Assembly (NCBI GenBank): GCA_964020155.1
Contig: OZ026553.1
Coordinates: forward strand, 2,553,479-2,617,478
Length of the DNA: 64,000 nucleotides
From: Chondrilla cf. caribensis
Taxonomy: Eukaryota > Porifera > Demospongiae > Chondrillida > Chondrillidae
Direction of reading: 5' to 3'
A program made the position numbers and the translations under genes. The notes under the pieces are model-generated. The model was given only the letters and a program-made list of their open reading frames with translations. It was not told the DNA's origin and did no database searches. Shown here in pieces: positions 60,620 through 64,000 of this stretch (positions are counted from its first letter, which is position 1; each line of letters starts with the position of its first letter).

Positions 60620-60900
60620 ATCAACTAGGAAGCTTGTCTTCCATATTAACAAGAACAAAAGCACAGTGCTCTTAGGATCTCCATTGGGAGATGCATCAAT
60701 GTCTGTTTTGTTTGAAAATCAAGTTCATCAGCTCAGGGTTATTGGTGAACGTCTACATCATCTCCATTCACATGTTGCTTTAACATTGCTACGACACTCT
60801 TGCCATTCCTTAACTGCTCCCCATCTTACGTACATCCCCAGCATTTCAGTCTCCTTTGTTGCTGGCTTGGGACAGCTTATTGTATAATTATATAATTTAG
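60620..60900 (+). pseudogene. LINE fragment, segment downstream of a reverse transcriptase
   Basis: The frame reads VLLGSPLGDASMSVLFENQV and LRVIGERLHHLHSHVAL, which matches the region just after the reverse transcriptase core in the same LINE type as the 61.7-63.6 kb fragment. It ends at 60,887. Dead copy. Confidence 0.55.
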
Positions 60901-61735
60901 GTTGTAAAAATTTGCTACACTTTTGTCTTACGTGGCATTCTATACTATACACAGAGGGGTCCAAAGTAGCGCTCCACACTTTACTCCACTATTGTGCATA
61001 CAATAATATATATGCACATGTATACAGATATTTCAATTAAATAAATAATATCACAGCATAAATACAATTATGCATGAAAATACCAACAGTAAAAACAACA
61101 ATTCACAATTTGCAGTTATTATAATGATAAATGTGGTAATATTTGAAGAATAAAATCCAATCAAGGAGGAATTCAAAAGTGACTTCTAGCTATAGGTACA
61201 GAGAGAAGATCGAGAGTCCAGAGACCTCAAATAGTCCAACACCATATCCTCATTATTATATATGTATAATGTTCAATAATAAAAATATATATTATTATTC
61301 AATGTAAATTAATACTGTAATGGTATACATATAATAAATATCATAAACATTATCATTATAATACACACCATACAATAGAATAATAATATTATCATGATGA
61401 AGTTACATAATAATTATAACTACATAATATAATGACAATATAGTAATAATAATTATTATTGTTTTGTTTTTTCCTTCACTTGTTGTAATGTTATAATTAA
61501 TAATAGTAATAGTATAATAATAATGATGATAATAATAATAATAATATTATTAATAATAATGCTCTTGCTGTTGTTGTTCTTCTTATTATTCTTATTCTTA
61601 TTTTTATTATTATTATCATTATTATTATTATTATTATTATTATGTTGTATGGTGGTGACAATATAATAGTTGCAAATTGTGATGTATTTATGTAGTAATA
61701 ATAATAATAATGATTGACGTTGATGTGAAAAATGG
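60901..61735. repeat. AT-rich, (ATT)n-type simple sequence
   Basis: No gene. 61,440-61,700 is mostly (AAT/ATT)n with a short CTT stretch. Confidence 0.8.
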
Positions 61736-61739
61736 CGGA

Positions 61740-63590
61740 AAGCAGCCAGAGCTCTCGACCTCGCTCAATACGCTGTATACCCGTGCATGAAGTCTGGCCG
61801 CTGCATCAGATGTCAATGCATTAAAAGATGTTCCCCTCGCACTGGCCATCCTCTACAAATCTAAGCAGATGTCAAAATTGGGCTGCTTCAGTTACAAATC
61901 CAAGTTGTCAAGACTTGGCCGCTTCAGTTATTCATTCTTCTACTCGAGACTCCTGTAGTAAGGAAGGTATGCATGGTGTTCATGATTCACCTCAAGGGGC
62001 TGATTGCCCATAGGTCACGTCTGCAGCAGTTGACGTCCGCAACCTTGAAGAGTTCCTCTCCCAGACCAGGGCTATGCTGAAAAGGATCCCTCGTTTATCG
62101 AGGATAACTGCAGCGAGAAAGCTAGCCATCATTATCAACAGCGTTGTCTCCAAAAATGATCTGGCATCCTGGTCTTGCTTCTCTAGGCCAAGAACAGCAG
62201 GTAAGCACTGGAAGCTATCTAACATGTTAACAACCAAGTTACTGAGAAATCCTCCTCTTGCGAACTGAGCACGTTAACTCCAATCCAGAGACCTAAGCCG
62301 GGGAAACACAAGAACTCAATCGACACTATAACTGCCAGGGTGTCCAGCAAGCTTGAAGAGGTGGATTTTACAGGAGCAGTGAGGCTGGTGAGCTCCAAGG
62401 ACACCTTGGCTGATCACTCTGACTCCACCTTATCCGCTTTGAGGAAGAAGCATCATAGCCCTCACAAAGACTCATTCATTCCAGGGTCAGTTGATTGATT
62501 CAGTCTCCATTTTCTAAGCCATCATCTCTTTCCCCAATGGCTCAGGCAAGGGTTGTGATGGTCTCCTCCCGCAGCATCTGAAGGATCTTATAGGCCCTTC
62601 AGCTGGGGAAGGCTGAGTACTTCTCTTGAAAGCCTTAGCAATGTTTTCATCTTAGAAATGTATTCCTCCCTTTCCATGCTAATTCTGGAGGGAAAGACCC
62701 CTAGTGAGATTCGTCTCATCCTTTTTGGTTTTTGAAGGCGGAGTACTTCTCTTGAAAGCCTTAGCAATGTTTTCATCTTAGAAATATATTCCTCCCTTTC
62801 CATGCTAATTCTAGAGGGAAAGACCCCTAGTGAGATTCTTCCCATCCTTTTTGGTGCCTCCCTGATGCCATTGAAGAAGTGTGGAGGTATTCACCCCATT
62901 GCAGTTGGATGTACAATTCGAAGGCTAGCTTCTAAGTGTGCTGTCTCCCACACCCTCATCACCACCCCCCATCTCCTAGCCCCTCATTAGCTGGGTTTTG
63001 ATATACCAAGAGGAGTTGAGGCTGCAAAACATGCATACCGGCTGTACCCGAACTGGACTTTGAGAACGCATTCAATAGCATCAGGAGGGACAAAATACCC
63101 TGTGCAGTCAAGCAGCACATCCCTGAGCTCCTTGCTTATGTCCATTCTGCCTATTCTGCCCCCTCAAACCTCTGTTGGGACCAAGTTCAGCTAGCCTCAG
63201 CCGAGGGTATTCAGCAAGGAGACCCACTTGGTCCTATATATGCTTTTCTGTCTCACCATTCATGACCTGGTGTCAAGTTTATCATCAGAATTCAATGTTA
63301 TTTTATTTAGACGATGGTACCATAGGTGGATCTCTAGAATCTCTGGCCTCAGGTTTGCAGATTATTGAGAAAAAGGGTTTGGAGCTTGGTCTTCGCCTCA
63401 ACATCACCAAGTCTGAGCTGATTTGCAAAGAAGAGTCTGCAGCACACTGCCAAGTCCTTCTTTCGGAATTCCCAAGATTGCAAGTGTATTTTATTATAAA
63501 TATGTTTGCAATAATTATTGTAGTCATATTATTATATCACCACCACATGACATTTCTCCATTGTTTCCTGTTATCACATTTATTATAATA
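61740..63590 (+). mobile_element. Second LINE-type element, broken reverse transcriptase
   Basis: Plus-strand coding pieces with many stops. A Ser/Cys-rich N-terminal region lies at about 61,731-62,270. About 62,540-62,990 has QHLKDLIGPSAGE and LFGASLMPLKKCGGIHPIAV, the start of the reverse transcriptase. About 63,055-63,480 has FENAFNSIRRDKIP, EGIQQGDPLGP and YLDDGTIGGSLESL, with the catalytic residues in a YLDDG box. Several frame changes make it non-functional. It is cut off by AT-rich sequence after 63,480. Confidence 0.75.
62612..62855. repeat. Tandem duplication of about 126 bp inside the LINE
   Basis: Two adjacent copies of 'gtacttctcttgaaagcctt ... agacccctagtgagatt' (62,617-62,715 and 62,743-62,841) differing at only a few bases, so the duplication is recent. 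Confidence 0.9.
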
Positions 63591-63846
63591 CTAAATTATT
63601 ATATTATTAGGTCTATTATACTATTATTATTATATGTAGTTATATATTAGCATGATAAATATATATAAAATACGATTAATAATGCAAATATATTATTTAT
63701 TACCATATTATTATAATAAATAATATAATATAATATATATACTATTAATATAATAATATACATATACTATTAATATAATAATACCCAATTATTATTATTA
63801 TTATTATTACCATTATTATTACTATTGTCATTTTTCTTTATTGTTA

Positions 63847-63890
<44 letters not shown>

Positions 63891-64000
63891 GACAATTATA
63901 TCAGATTTATATCATCATCCTATTATTATTATAATACTTGTCATATATAGCATATTTGGTTTATCATCATTATTATTATAAAAAAAATAAAAAAATAAAA
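63590..64000. repeat. AT-rich simple sequence at the end of the window
   Basis: (ATT)n and (TAATA)n tracts, with the window ending in an A-rich run. No gene seen. Confidence 0.9.

Noticed and set aside
1..64000. CRISPR arrays, bacterial operons or phage genes
   Set aside because: The tandem repeats seen have no spacer structure. Gene structure throughout is eukaryotic.

Overview
The window is nuclear DNA of an animal, and most likely of a sponge (demosponge). It has GT-AG introns, (CA)n and (TAA)n microsatellites, several families of cut-and-paste transposon and two non-LTR retrotransposons. It also has animal-type genes: a Rab GTPase with EF-hands (RASEF/Rab45), cytosolic ribosomal protein eS10, a condensin-II H2-like protein, and a large protein with a GTPase-COR core and a C-terminal Death-type domain. 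The taxon is inferred from gene content and general appearance; no species was identified.

Layout. 1-8.5 kb is a transposon pile-up: a Mutator-like relic, then a minus-strand LINE interrupted by a Tigger/pogo relic. 9.1-28.9 kb (+) holds ten phase-compatible exons of a GTPase-COR-Death protein; they sum to 1,180 codons plus stop, and the 5' end was not found. Its introns carry diverged duplicated blocks, MITEs and a tRNA-promoter SINE. 29.8-34.0 kb (-) holds exons matching the C-terminal third of condensin-II subunit H2, with a 27-bp minisatellite in the last intron. 34.4-37.15 kb (-) is a complete five-exon eS10 gene (157 aa). It is head-to-head, 170 bp away, with a complete twelve-exon RASEF gene (37.3-45.9 kb, +, 657 aa). 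RASEF joins EF-hands, a coiled coil and a Rab GTPase ending in a CxC prenylation motif. One RASEF splice acceptor sits in a 32-bp tandem repeat that offers four copies of the same site.

46-58 kb is the most unusual part. Two copies of a block of roughly 1.7-1.9 kb (about 47.1-48.7 and 56.3-58.2 kb) each carry a small gene for a secreted six-cysteine peptide; the second copy has a premature stop. Between them, on the minus strand (51.6-52.8 kb), is a gene whose 309-residue product resembles bacterial pyruvoyl-dependent histidine decarboxylase along its whole length, including the Ser-Ser self-cleavage site. A phase-1 intron separates the start codon plus one base from the rest of the gene, and a TATA-like box lies upstream. 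This looks like a bacterial gene taken up and adapted to eukaryotic expression, and it is my main candidate for an undescribed system: bacterial-type histamine synthesis in an animal.

58.6-64 kb holds a decayed partial copy of the RASEF 3' end, two or three SINE copies, fragments of another LINE, and AT-rich microsatellites.

Method limits: exons were placed by hand from homology remembered for each family, splice consensus and reading phase. No search was run. Transposon limits are approximate unless both terminal repeats are stated.
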